From: Methylobacterium sp.
Lineage (GTDB): Bacteria; Pseudomonadota; Alphaproteobacteria; Rhizobiales; Beijerinckiaceae
DNA length: 7,067 nt
Direction: 5' to 3'
Assembly (NCBI GenBank): GCA_021154065.1
Contig: JAJKJG010000269.1
Coordinates: 1 to 7,067 of the forward strand
A program made the position numbers and the translations under genes. Positions 1 to 6,086 of this stretch are shown piece after piece. The notes beneath the pieces are model-generated. The model saw only the letters and a program-made list of their open reading frames with translations. It did not search any database and was not told the origin of the DNA. Every line of letters starts with the position of its first letter. Within the stretch, counting starts at the first letter, position 1.

Positions 1-1
1 C

Positions 2-265
2 CCCGTCCTCGTCTGCAACGCGCGCTACGTGCCGATCGCGGGCCACCGCACGCAACGCCCCGGCACCAAGTACATGCAGGACAACCGGGTGATGTCGGTC
101 TGGCTCGCGCCCGTGGAGGGGACGCAGGTCCTGGCGCCCTTGCGCATTTCGGTGCAGACGATGATCGGGACGAGCGTGGTCGAGGCTTCGCGCTGGACGC
201 TCGACGCGGGCGGCGGCGCCGTTCCGGCCGCGGCGGGCGCGTTGACCGGAGGCTTGAAACGTTAG
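2..265 (+). CDS. DUF3108-like envelope protein, C-terminal end (5' truncated)
   Basis: This is the last 87 codons of a gene that starts before the window; the frame is open from base 2 to the TAG at 263-265. The translated tail reads VLVCNARYVPIAGHR, then MSVWLAPVEGTQVLAPLRIS, and ends in an Ala/Gly-rich stretch. The pattern of a conserved cysteine, then a basic segment, then a WLAP strand followed by alternating beta-strand-like residues resembles the C-terminus of DUF3108 proteins, which are exported beta-rich proteins of unknown function common in alphaproteobacteria. The assignment is by remembered family pattern only and the N-terminal signal peptide cannot be checked. A GTG at 29 is just an internal valine codon. 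The next gene starts 53 bases downstream on the same strand. Confidence 0.6.
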   Translation, partial: PVLVCNARYVPIAGHRTQRPGTKYMQDNRVMSVWLAPVEGTQVLAPLRISVQTMIGTSVVEASRWTLDAGGGAVPAAAGALTGGLKR

Positions 266-318
266 CCGGTCTCGCACGTTCCAGTTAGGCATTACGTCGG
301 GAGGCTCGGTTCGCAGAC

Positions 319-1101
319 ATGAAGCCGGCCGCACGACAGGGCGCCTTCCGGCTCATCCTCGATCACGCCGCGCGCCTGTGGTTCCGGTTCCGGCTGAACG
401 AGATCGGGCCGCTCCTCTCCCTGGCGGCCTTCAGCCTGTCTGCATGGGCGTTCGTCAGCATCGCCGGCGAGGTAGTCGAAGGCGACACCGAGAGCTTCGA
501 CCGCACGATCCTGCTCAGCCTGCGCAACCCGTCGAACTTCGCCGATCCGATCGGGCCATCGTGGCTTGAGGAGGTGGCGCGGGACATAACCGGGCTTGGC
601 GGACATTTCGTGTTGACGATCGCAACGCTGGGCGTGCTCGTCTACCTTTTGATGATCGGGAAGCGCGGGACGGCGCTCCTGGTTCTTGCCGCCATCGGGG
701 GCGGGATGCTGCTCAGCGCCGGCCTCAAGATCGGGTTCGAGCGCCCGCGCCCCGCACTCGTTCCCCATGAAGTGCGGGTCTATACGGCGAGTTTCCCGAG
801 CGGGCACGCCATGCTGTCGGCCACGACCTACCTGACCCTCGGCGCGCTGCTGGCGCGGGCCAATGCGCGCCGGCGCGTCAAAGCCTTCGTGCTCGGCTTC
901 GCCGTTGCGCTGACCCTGATGGTTGGGCTCAGTCGGATCTATCTGGGAGTGCATTGGCCGAGCGACGTGCTCGCCGGCTGGTGCGGCGGCGCCGCCTGGG
1001 CGGCGCTGTGCTGGTTTGTGGCCTTGCAGCTTCAGCGGAAGGGAAAAGTCGAGCCGCCGAGCGCCGCCCCGAATACGATCGCGGCGCGTTCCGACTCGTA
1101 G
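319..1101 (+). CDS. PAP2-family membrane phosphatase
   Basis: A 260-residue integral membrane protein of the PAP2 (type 2 phosphatidic acid phosphatase) superfamily. These enzymes remove phosphate from lipid phosphates such as phosphatidate, undecaprenyl diphosphate or related lipids, usually with the active site on the periplasmic face. All three signature motifs are visible: K137-X6-R144-P145 (KIGFERPRP), P160-S-G-H163, and S205-R206-X5-H212-X3-D216 (SRIYLGVHWPSD). H163 and H212 are the expected general acid and phospho-accepting nucleophile. About six hydrophobic segments occur, near residues 30-50, 96-114, 118-136, 165-180, 187-204 and 215-238. The long loop between the first two (51-95) and the basic C-terminus fit the family. 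A GGGAGG stretch at 299-304 is the best ribosome-binding candidate, though its 14-base spacing to the ATG is long. Substrate cannot be told from sequence; undecaprenyl-pyrophosphate recycling is one option. The gene converges on the next one. Confidence 0.93.
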   Translation: MKPAARQGAFRLILDHAARLWFRFRLNEIGPLLSLAAFSLSAWAFVSIAGEVVEGDTESFDRTILLSLRNPSNFADPIGPSWLEEVARDITGLGGHFVLTIATLGVLVYLLMIGKRGTALLVLAAIGGGMLLSAGLKIGFERPRPALVPHEVRVYTASFPSGHAMLSATTYLTLGALLARANARRRVKAFVLGFAVALTLMVGLSRIYLGVHWPSDVLAGWCGGAAWAALCWFVALQLQRKGKVEPPSAAPNTIAARSDS

Positions 1102-1172
1102 AATGGCTGAGCCTATGCGGTGCGCGCCGCAGGTGTGCGTGGCTCCAGGGCAATCGCGTTATTGCATCCGCT

Positions 1173-2633
1173 TCACTCGGCGGCGAAGCGCGCGACGGCG
1201 GCCATCTTCGACGAGCTTTCCAGACCCTCTTCTCCAGGGAACGTCGTCTGCCCGAGAACGTCGCGCCGACGATCGGCGATCGCGGCCCGCGCAGAGTCGA
1301 TGGCGAGGATCAGTGCGCTCATAGCGCGCGTGTTGGTCGTGTGGCGGCGCGCGTAACGGATCGCGTGCGTGACGAGGTTGTCGAGTTCTGCATGAAGGGC
1401 GTCGATGTCGGCCGCGGTTTTGGCCTGGCGCGCCTCCGACAGGATGCAAGTCAGGCGGTCCAGCACTTCGTCCACAAGCTCCCGTCGCTTGCGCGCGAAG
1501 AATTGCGCGATCCAGGCCAAAGCTGAACTGACGCCGCCGCCCGCGAACAGCACAAGCCACAGCCAATCCCCGTACCGGTCCATGAAGGTTTCCTGCTCGC
1601 GGTTGAAGTAGTCGACCGCGCCGGGGTGGTTCGGCAAGGCTGCGCTGGTGATGGTGTCGTTGTCGGGCGCCTTCATGAGGTTGACCGAGATCGTCGCCCG
1701 CGCGATGCGCGAGCGCATCTGGAACAGATACTGCGTGATTTTGGAGATGGGGCTGCGGTCGAGGCCGGAACGCGCCATCAGCCGGTAGGATACGCCGACG
1801 GTTTTGAGATCGTCGTCGGGCAATTCGGGGCGGCCGCTCAGGCTTCCGGCCGGGACGGTCATGGAGGTCAGGGCCGGCGTCTTGAGAGCGAGCGCTTCCA
1901 CCTCCTTGACCGGGACGACCGTCACGTTTCGGTTCGAGACTTTCAGCATGATCTGGACAAGGCGGGCGGCCTCCTGCCCGACCGGAGCGGCGACGAAGGC
2001 GAGGGCGTCGACCGTTTTCGCCGTGAAAGCCGCCTCGACCTCGTTGGTCCCGAGGGACACAAGCGTGATGTTAGGTGGATCAAGATCGTAGTGGGCGAGG
2101 ATGGTTGTTAGAACCGGAAGGTCGGCTTCGTGGTGCGTCACGACGCCGAGCCGCTTTTTCGCCAGATCGGATATGTCCTTGATCTTATTGGCGCTTGGGG
2201 CGAAAACGAGGACGGCTTCCTCCCGCAGGATGGAGAGCGTCAGGCCGTTGTCCGGCAGGAACACGTCCGGCCGGACGATCGCGAGATCGACCTTTTTCTG
2301 CTGCAGCGCCTCTGCGCTCTGTCGCACGTCGTCGAACGGAACGAGGGTGAGGCGAACATCCTTTTTATGCTCGACCAGAGATTCGGCAAATGCACCCATG
2401 AGACGGGCCTCGACGCCATCGCGCGGGCCGACCGCCACCGTGAACGGGGTCGGCGAGGCAAAATAGTAGTAGCCGAACGCCGCGAGCGTCGTGCCGAGCG
2501 CCAGGATGAGCGCGCCGAGACCGAGGCGCCATTCCCGCTTGCGCAGGTTTCGGAGAAATTTCGCCACCACGTCGTTACGCTCGTACCCCGAACCCGTCGT
2601 TCCTAGAACCATAAAGGGGTCCGATCGTTGCAT
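1173..2633 (-). CDS. TAXI-family TRAP transporter solute receptor, membrane-tethered
   Basis: A 486-residue protein that looks like a TAXI-type (TRAP-associated extracytoplasmic immunogenic) solute-binding receptor, the substrate-catching subunit of some TRAP uptake systems. A basic N-terminus is followed by a membrane segment at about 36-58. The binding domain runs from about 62 to 350, opening with FTVAVGPRDGVEARLMGAFA, the usual first beta-strand and helix of the fold. DLAIVRPDVFLPDNG (116-130) and the LGVVTHHEADLPVL strand (162-175) also fit. It ends with HPGAVDYFNRE, then a second membrane segment (about 356-379) and a basic, helical tail of about 105 residues predicted to be cytoplasmic. 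The start is uncertain: M1, M8 or a GTG near residue 22 would all leave the first membrane helix intact, and none has a clear ribosome-binding site. No TRAP permease (DctM or fused DctQM) gene is beside it, so the ligand and transport partner are unknown. Confidence 0.85.
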   Translation of the reverse strand: MQRSDPFMVLGTTGSGYERNDVVAKFLRNLRKREWRLGLGALILALGTTLAAFGYYYFASPTPFTVAVGPRDGVEARLMGAFAESLVEHKKDVRLTLVPFDDVRQSAEALQQKKVDLAIVRPDVFLPDNGLTLSILREEAVLVFAPSANKIKDISDLAKKRLGVVTHHEADLPVLTTILAHYDLDPPNITLVSLGTNEVEAAFTAKTVDALAFVAAPVGQEAARLVQIMLKVSNRNVTVVPVKEVEALALKTPALTSMTVPAGSLSGRPELPDDDLKTVGVSYRLMARSGLDRSPISKITQYLFQMRSRIARATISVNLMKAPDNDTITSAALPNHPGAVDYFNREQETFMDRYGDWLWLVLFAGGGVSSALAWIAQFFARKRRELVDEVLDRLTCILSEARQAKTAADIDALHAELDNLVTHAIRYARRHTTNTRAMSALILAIDSARAAIADRRRDVLGQTTFPGEEGLESSSKMAAVARFAAE

Positions 2634-2737
2634 CGGCGGGGTGCGTCGCTTGCGCTTTGGTTATCGCGTTCGGCCTGCGTGAGGATGAAGGCTCGCAAAA
2701 CGTGGCGCATGACGAACGCGTCGTCCCGGACTGACCC

Positions 2738-3277
2738 ATGACATCCGATGATCCGCAGCAGCGCCGGGCGGCGCGCCCGCCCGGCAAAGTCACCGCGGCT
2801 TACGTCGAGCGGGCGGCGCTCGCCTACCTCGAACGCTTCGCGTCCTCGGCGGACAACTTGCGTCGCGTTCTCACGCGCAAGGTCGAGCGGCGCTGCCGGC
2901 TGCGCGAGGAGGAGCCGGAGCCCTTCCTCCCTCTCGTGGACGACGTCGTGCGGCTCATCGTTGCAAGCGGTCTCGTGGACGACAGGCGCTACGCGGAGGC
3001 GCGCACGGCGTCGCTGCGTCGGCGCGGCGGTTCGGCGCGGCTCATCGTGGCGAAGCTCGCCGCCAAAGGCGTAGAGCGCGAGGTCGCCGCGGCTGCGCTG
3101 GCGGGCGATACGGACGCGGATGAGCGCGCCGCCGCGAAGGCTTTGGCCCGCCGGCGTCGTTTGGGCCCCTACCGAACCCGCGACCGCGCGGCCTACCGCG
3201 ACAAGGACCTGGCGGCGCTGGTGCGGGCGGGGTTCAACTACGGCCTGGCCCGGAGCGTCATCGACGAAAAAAGCTAA
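2738..3277 (+). CDS. recX: RecX family regulatory protein
   Basis: A 179-residue, highly basic all-helical protein matching RecX, a cytoplasmic protein that binds RecA filaments and modulates (usually inhibits) strand exchange and coprotease activity. The three tandem helical modules can be followed: AALAYLERFASSADNLRRVL at 26-45, then GLVDDRRYAEARTASLRRRG at 78-97 with the continuing GSARLIVAKLAAKG, and ERAAAKALARRRRLG at 129-143 followed by LAALVRAGFNYGLARSVI near the end. The ATG at 2738 is preceded two codons upstream by an in-frame TGA, so translation cannot start earlier; no convincing Shine-Dalgarno sequence is seen. In many bacteria recX follows recA, but here it stands alone, divergent from the TAXI gene across 104 bases and upstream of the radical SAM / UdgX repair genes. 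The family call is strong; the regulatory direction for this species is not known. Confidence 0.88.
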   Translation: MTSDDPQQRRAARPPGKVTAAYVERAALAYLERFASSADNLRRVLTRKVERRCRLREEEPEPFLPLVDDVVRLIVASGLVDDRRYAEARTASLRRRGGSARLIVAKLAAKGVEREVAAAALAGDTDADERAAAKALARRRRLGPYRTRDRAAYRDKDLAALVRAGFNYGLARSVIDEKS

Positions 3278-3304
3278 ACCCGCCGAAGCGCGCCGAGTTT
3301 TTTC
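3266..3304 (+). terminator. Possible recX terminator (weak)
   Basis: A perfect seven-base inverted repeat pairs GAAAAAA at 3266-3272, the last codons of recX, with TTTTTTC at 3298-3304. A small GC-rich core containing CGC-CGAA-GCG lies between them. An A-tract / hairpin / T-tract layout is what an intrinsic terminator looks like, but the GC stem is only three pairs, so this is a weak candidate. If it works, it separates recX from the downstream cassette. Confidence 0.25.
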
Positions 3305-3379
3305 AAACGAGACCGAGTCCGCTTTTCCATGCGGCATGCCGCCTTCGAGCTGCCATCAAGACGTCCTCGCCCTATATGA

Positions 3380-3394
3380 GAACAAATCATAAAC
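3380..3394. promoter_or_regulatory. Candidate LexA (SOS) box before the radical SAM gene
   Basis: GAAC-AAATCAT-AAAC matches the alphaproteobacterial LexA box GAAC-N7-GAAC (GTTC-N7-GTTC on the other strand) at seven of eight fixed positions; only the first base of the second half differs. It lies in an AT-rich patch of an otherwise GC-rich window and ends 17 bases before the ATG at 3412, a suitable place for a repressor. The consensus is established knowledge; its use here is inference, and a one-mismatch match can occur by chance. Confidence 0.35.
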
Positions 3395-3411
3395 TCACGC
3401 GTTTGCTCCCG

Positions 3412-4620
3412 ATGGACGAAAAGCTCGCCAAAAAGCTGCGCATTCTGGCCGACGCCGCCAAGTACGATGCGTCCTGCGCCTCGTCGGGCGCGCCGAAACG
3501 GGCGGCGGGCCAGAACGGGCTTGGCTCGACCTCGAACGGCATTTGCCACGCCTACACGCCCGACGGGCGCTGCGTGTCGCTGCTGAAAATCCTGCTGACG
3601 AACTACTGCCTGTTCGATTGCGCCTATTGCGTCAACCGGCGCTCCTCGAACGTCGCCCGAGCGCGCTTCGCGGTCGAGGAAATCGTCACCCTTACGGTCG
3701 AGTTCTACAAGCGCAACTACATCGAGGGCCTGTTCCTCTCCTCCGGGATCGTCCGCTCGCCCGATTACACCATGGAGCAATTGATCCTGGCCGCGAAAAA
3801 GCTGCGCCGCGACCACGGGTTTCAGGGCTACATCCACCTCAAGTCCATCCCGGAGGCGAGTCCCTGGCTGATCGAGCAGCTGGATTGTGGGCCGACCGCC
3901 TGTCGATCAACCTGGAATTGCCGACCGTGCAAAGCCTGGAGCGCTTGGCGCCCGAGAAGGATGGCGCGTCGATTCGATCCGCCATGGGCCAAATGCGCGA
4001 GCGCATCGACGAGGCCAAGGCCGAGCGCCGCCGGTTCGCGCCGGCCGGGCAGAGCACGCAAGTGATCGTCGGGGCCGACGACGCCACCGACGAAGCCGTG
4101 CTGCGCTCCAGCGCGGCGCTCTATGAGGCCTATGATCTCAAGCGGGTTTATTACTCCGCGTTCAGTCCGATCCCGGACGCCAGCCGCATCCTGCCGCTGC
4201 ATTCACCGCCCTTGCAGCGCGAGAACCGGCTTTATTAAGCCGACTAGCTCTTGCGCCGTTACGGCTTCACCGTGGACGAGGTCGCGGCCGGAGCCGTAAA
4301 CGAGATGCTCGACCTCGATATCGACCCCAAGCTCGCCTGGGCGCTCAAGCACCGCGACCGCTTTCCGGTGGACGTCAACATGGGAAGCCGCGAGATGCTC
4401 CTGCGGGTGCCGGGCCTCGGCGCGCGCGGTCGACAAGATCATCGCGACACGCCGGCACGTGCGCCTTCGCCTCGACGACGTGGCGCGGCTCACCTCCGGA
4501 CTGAAGCGGGCGCGCCCGTTCCTGATCGCGGCGGACTACCGCCCGACGCGGCTGATCGACCGTCTCGATCTGCGCCGGCATGTGACGGACAAACCCGAGC
4601 AGTTGAGCCTGTTCGGATGA
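3412..4620 (+). pseudogene. Radical SAM DNA modification/repair protein (UdgX-linked), broken frame
   Basis: Pieced together across frames, this is a protein of about 403 residues of the family annotated as putative DNA modification/repair radical SAM protein, which travels with UdgX genes. Residues 1-157 are intact: KLRILADAAKYDASCASSG near the start, and the iron-sulfur motif C66-X3-C70-X2-C73 (NYCLFDCAYCVNR), which in this superfamily binds the [4Fe-4S] cluster that cleaves S-adenosylmethionine. The frame then breaks at 3882-3883, where one G appears missing before LWADRLSINLELPT. It continues as VYYSAFSPIPDASR to RENRLY, and meets TAA (4236-4238) and TAG (4245-4247) where the family has Q and W (YQADWLL). 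It goes on with RRYGFTVDEV and DLDIDPKLAWALKHRDRFPV, and shifts again in the CG repeat at 4421-4428 inside the helix-hairpin-helix VPGLGAR-VDKII. The natural end is QLSLFG-TGA at 4618-4620. An upstream in-frame ATG at 3376 would overlap the candidate LexA box, so 3412 is preferred. Sequencing error is possible for the indels; substrate is unknown. Confidence 0.8.
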
Positions 4621-6086
4621 CGCTCCGCCGCGTCAGCCTGCGCGAGGGCGCCGATCTCGACGGCTTTCGCCAGGCCGCGCGGGCGCTTGTGGCCGCGGGC
4701 GTCGCGCCCGATCAGGTCGTGTGGACGGCGGAGGGCGCACCTGTGCCTCTCCCGTGGGAGGAGAACGTCCCTCTCCCAGAGAAAGAGGGAAGCGCGCCGC
4801 CGCCGCCGCTCCTGCTTCCCCGCGCCGTCCGCGACTGCATCGACGAGGCCGTGCCGCACCGCGACCCGGAGCGCTACGCGCTGCTCTACGCCTTGATCTG
4901 GCGCGTGCTGCACGGGGAGCGCGGCCTGCCCGACGTCGCGAGCGATCCGCTCGTGCATCGCCTCGACCTCATGCGCCGGTCGGTCCGGCGCGACATCCAC
5001 AAGATGCACGCCTTCCTGCGCTTCCGCCGCCTGGACGAGGCCGGCGCGGAGCGCTTTGTCGCCTGGTTCGAGCCGGATCATTTCATTCTGGAAGCCGCCG
5101 CCCCGTTTTTCGTCGAGCGCTTCCGGGCGCTCGTCTGGTCGATTCTGACCCCGGTCGGGTCGGCGCATTGGGATCGCGAGCGTCTGACGTTCGGACCGCT
5201 GGGTCGCCCCGCCGACGCGCCGGCGAGCGATGCGTTCGAGGCCGGCTGGCGCGATTACTACGAGAGCACGTTCAATCCTGCCCGGACGAACCCCGACTTG
5301 ATGCGCGCGCATATGCCCAAAAAGTACTGGCGCAACCTGCCGGAGGCCGCGGCCATCCCGCACCTCGTCCGGACCGCGTCCTCGCGCGTTGGAAAGATGC
5401 TGGAGCAGGAGGCCACCATGCCGACGAAACGCACGCCCGAGGCCGCGCTGCGCGCCATGGGCGACGCCGAGCCGACGTCGTTGGACGAACTGAACCGGAT
5501 CATCCGCGAGGCGGGGCCGCTCGTGCCCGGCGCGACCCAGGCCGTTTTCGGCGAAGGACCGGAACATGCGCGCATCGTTCTGGTCGGCGAACAGCCGGGC
5601 GATCAGGAGGATCTGCAAGGCCGCCCCTTCGTCGGTCCGGCCGGAAAGCTGCTCGACCGCGCGCTCCGGGACGCCGGCCTCGACCGGGGCGAGCTTTACC
5701 TCACGAACGCGGTGAAACACTTCAAATTCGAGCAGCGCGGCCTTCGCCGCATCCATTCCAAGCCGACCGCCGGCGAGGTCAAGCATTACCGCCCGTGGCT
5801 GATGAAGGAGTTGGACCTCGTCCGCCCCGCCATCGTCGTGGCGCTCGGCGCGACCGCCGTGCTGGCGCTCGCCGGCAAGCAGATCCCGATCACCCGCGCG
5901 CGCGGCCCGGCGCAGTTCTCAAACCGGTTCGCGGGCTACATCACCGTCCACCCCTCCTACCTCCTGCGCCTGCCCGACGACGAGACGAAGCGGCGCGCCT
6001 ACGCGGAGTTCGTCGCCGATCTCGAACGCGTCCGCGCGATCGCGGAAAACGACAATCGGCGCGCCGCGCCGAGCGCGGCCGAGTAG
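4617..6086 (+). CDS. DUF4130 - UdgX fusion, uracil-DNA-binding protein
   Basis: A 489-residue two-domain protein. Residues 1 to about 265 match the DUF4130 / putative DNA metabolism domain: MTLRRVSLREGADLDGFRQA, RRDIHKMHAFLRF (124-136), WFEPDHFI (150-157), WSILTP-X3-HWD (174-186) and MPKKYWRNLPEA (233-244). Residues about 285-475 are a family-4-like uracil-DNA glycosylase domain of the UdgX type, with FGEGP (311-315), motif A GEQPGDQEDLQGRPFVGPAG (324-343), LTNAVKHFKF (362-371), R-loop RRIHSKP (377-383) and motif B HPS (445-447). In characterised UdgX the R-loop histidine, here H380, attacks the abasic sugar after uracil release and leaves the protein covalently bound to DNA. No cysteine occurs in the UDG domain. 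The ATG at 4617 overlaps the radical SAM stop as ATGA, implying translational coupling; the frame is also open upstream to 4248, but that stretch is the radical SAM tail read in the wrong frame. A proline-rich insert lies at 41-64. Confidence 0.9.
   Translation: MTLRRVSLREGADLDGFRQAARALVAAGVAPDQVVWTAEGAPVPLPWEENVPLPEKEGSAPPPPLLLPRAVRDCIDEAVPHRDPERYALLYALIWRVLHGERGLPDVASDPLVHRLDLMRRSVRRDIHKMHAFLRFRRLDEAGAERFVAWFEPDHFILEAAAPFFVERFRALVWSILTPVGSAHWDRERLTFGPLGRPADAPASDAFEAGWRDYYESTFNPARTNPDLMRAHMPKKYWRNLPEAAAIPHLVRTASSRVGKMLEQEATMPTKRTPEAALRAMGDAEPTSLDELNRIIREAGPLVPGATQAVFGEGPEHARIVLVGEQPGDQEDLQGRPFVGPAGKLLDRALRDAGLDRGELYLTNAVKHFKFEQRGLRRIHSKPTAGEVKHYRPWLMKELDLVRPAIVVALGATAVLALAGKQIPITRARGPAQFSNRFAGYITVHPSYLLRLPDDETKRRAYAEFVADLERVRAIAENDNRRAAPSAAE
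4746..4790. repeat. In-frame palindromic repeat-like element inside the DUF4130 region
   Basis: CCTCTCCC occurs at 4746-4753 and again at 4770-4777, exactly 24 bases (eight codons) apart. The first copy is followed by GT and GGGAGGAG, an imperfect inverted partner. The second sits in a seven-base perfect stem, TCCCTCT (4768-4774) with AGAGGGA (4784-4790), around a nine-base loop. It encodes residues about 44-58 of the fusion protein (a PLPWEENVPLPEKEG-like linker). The CCTCTCCC/GGGAGAGG style resembles palindromic repeats dispersed between genes in many alphaproteobacteria; that origin is inference. Confidence 0.5.

Noticed and set aside
292..954. Minus-strand open frame of about 220 codons over the PAP2 gene
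   Set aside because: Antisense to a gene with all three PAP2 motifs; the translation is His/Gln/Arg-rich and featureless.
1102..1172. Bidirectional terminator between the convergent PAP2 and TAXI genes
   Set aside because: Only a five-base stem (GCAAT/ATTGC at 1150-1165) and a four-base GCGG/CCGC stem were found, with no T-tract on either strand.
1626..2606. Several plus-strand open frames across the TAXI gene
   Set aside because: They lie antisense to a protein with a convincing solute-binding pattern and two membrane helices; none has motifs of its own.
2634..2737. Promoter or LexA box between the divergent TAXI and recX genes
   Set aside because: GATAAC-like and GTTC-like pieces occur but no pair of elements with proper spacing; the GTTC at about 2668 lacks a matching second half.
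2603..3337. Minus-strand open frame of about 244 codons over recX
   Set aside because: Composition is the reverse-strand shadow of recX and no family pattern is visible; RecX on the plus strand matches its family throughout.
4236..4247. Recoding of TAA/TAG as sense codons
   Set aside because: Two different stop codons would have to be recoded, TAG and TGA act as stops in the neighbouring genes, and no recoding signal is visible.
3880..4440. Programmed ribosomal frameshifting in the radical SAM gene
   Set aside because: No slippery heptamer or downstream pseudoknot is evident, and two additional in-frame stops would still end translation.
4251..4616. N-terminal extension of the UdgX protein starting at TTG 4251
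   Set aside because: Its first 59 residues are the radical SAM C-terminal region in frame, and the rest is that gene's tail read out of frame; the ATGA at 4617 and the family N-terminus MTLRRVSLREG mark the true start.
4536..5786. A long open frame on the minus strand (about 416 codons)
   Set aside because: It is antisense to the well-supported DUF4130-UdgX gene, has no recognisable motifs and an Arg/Gly-rich shadow composition typical of GC-rich DNA.
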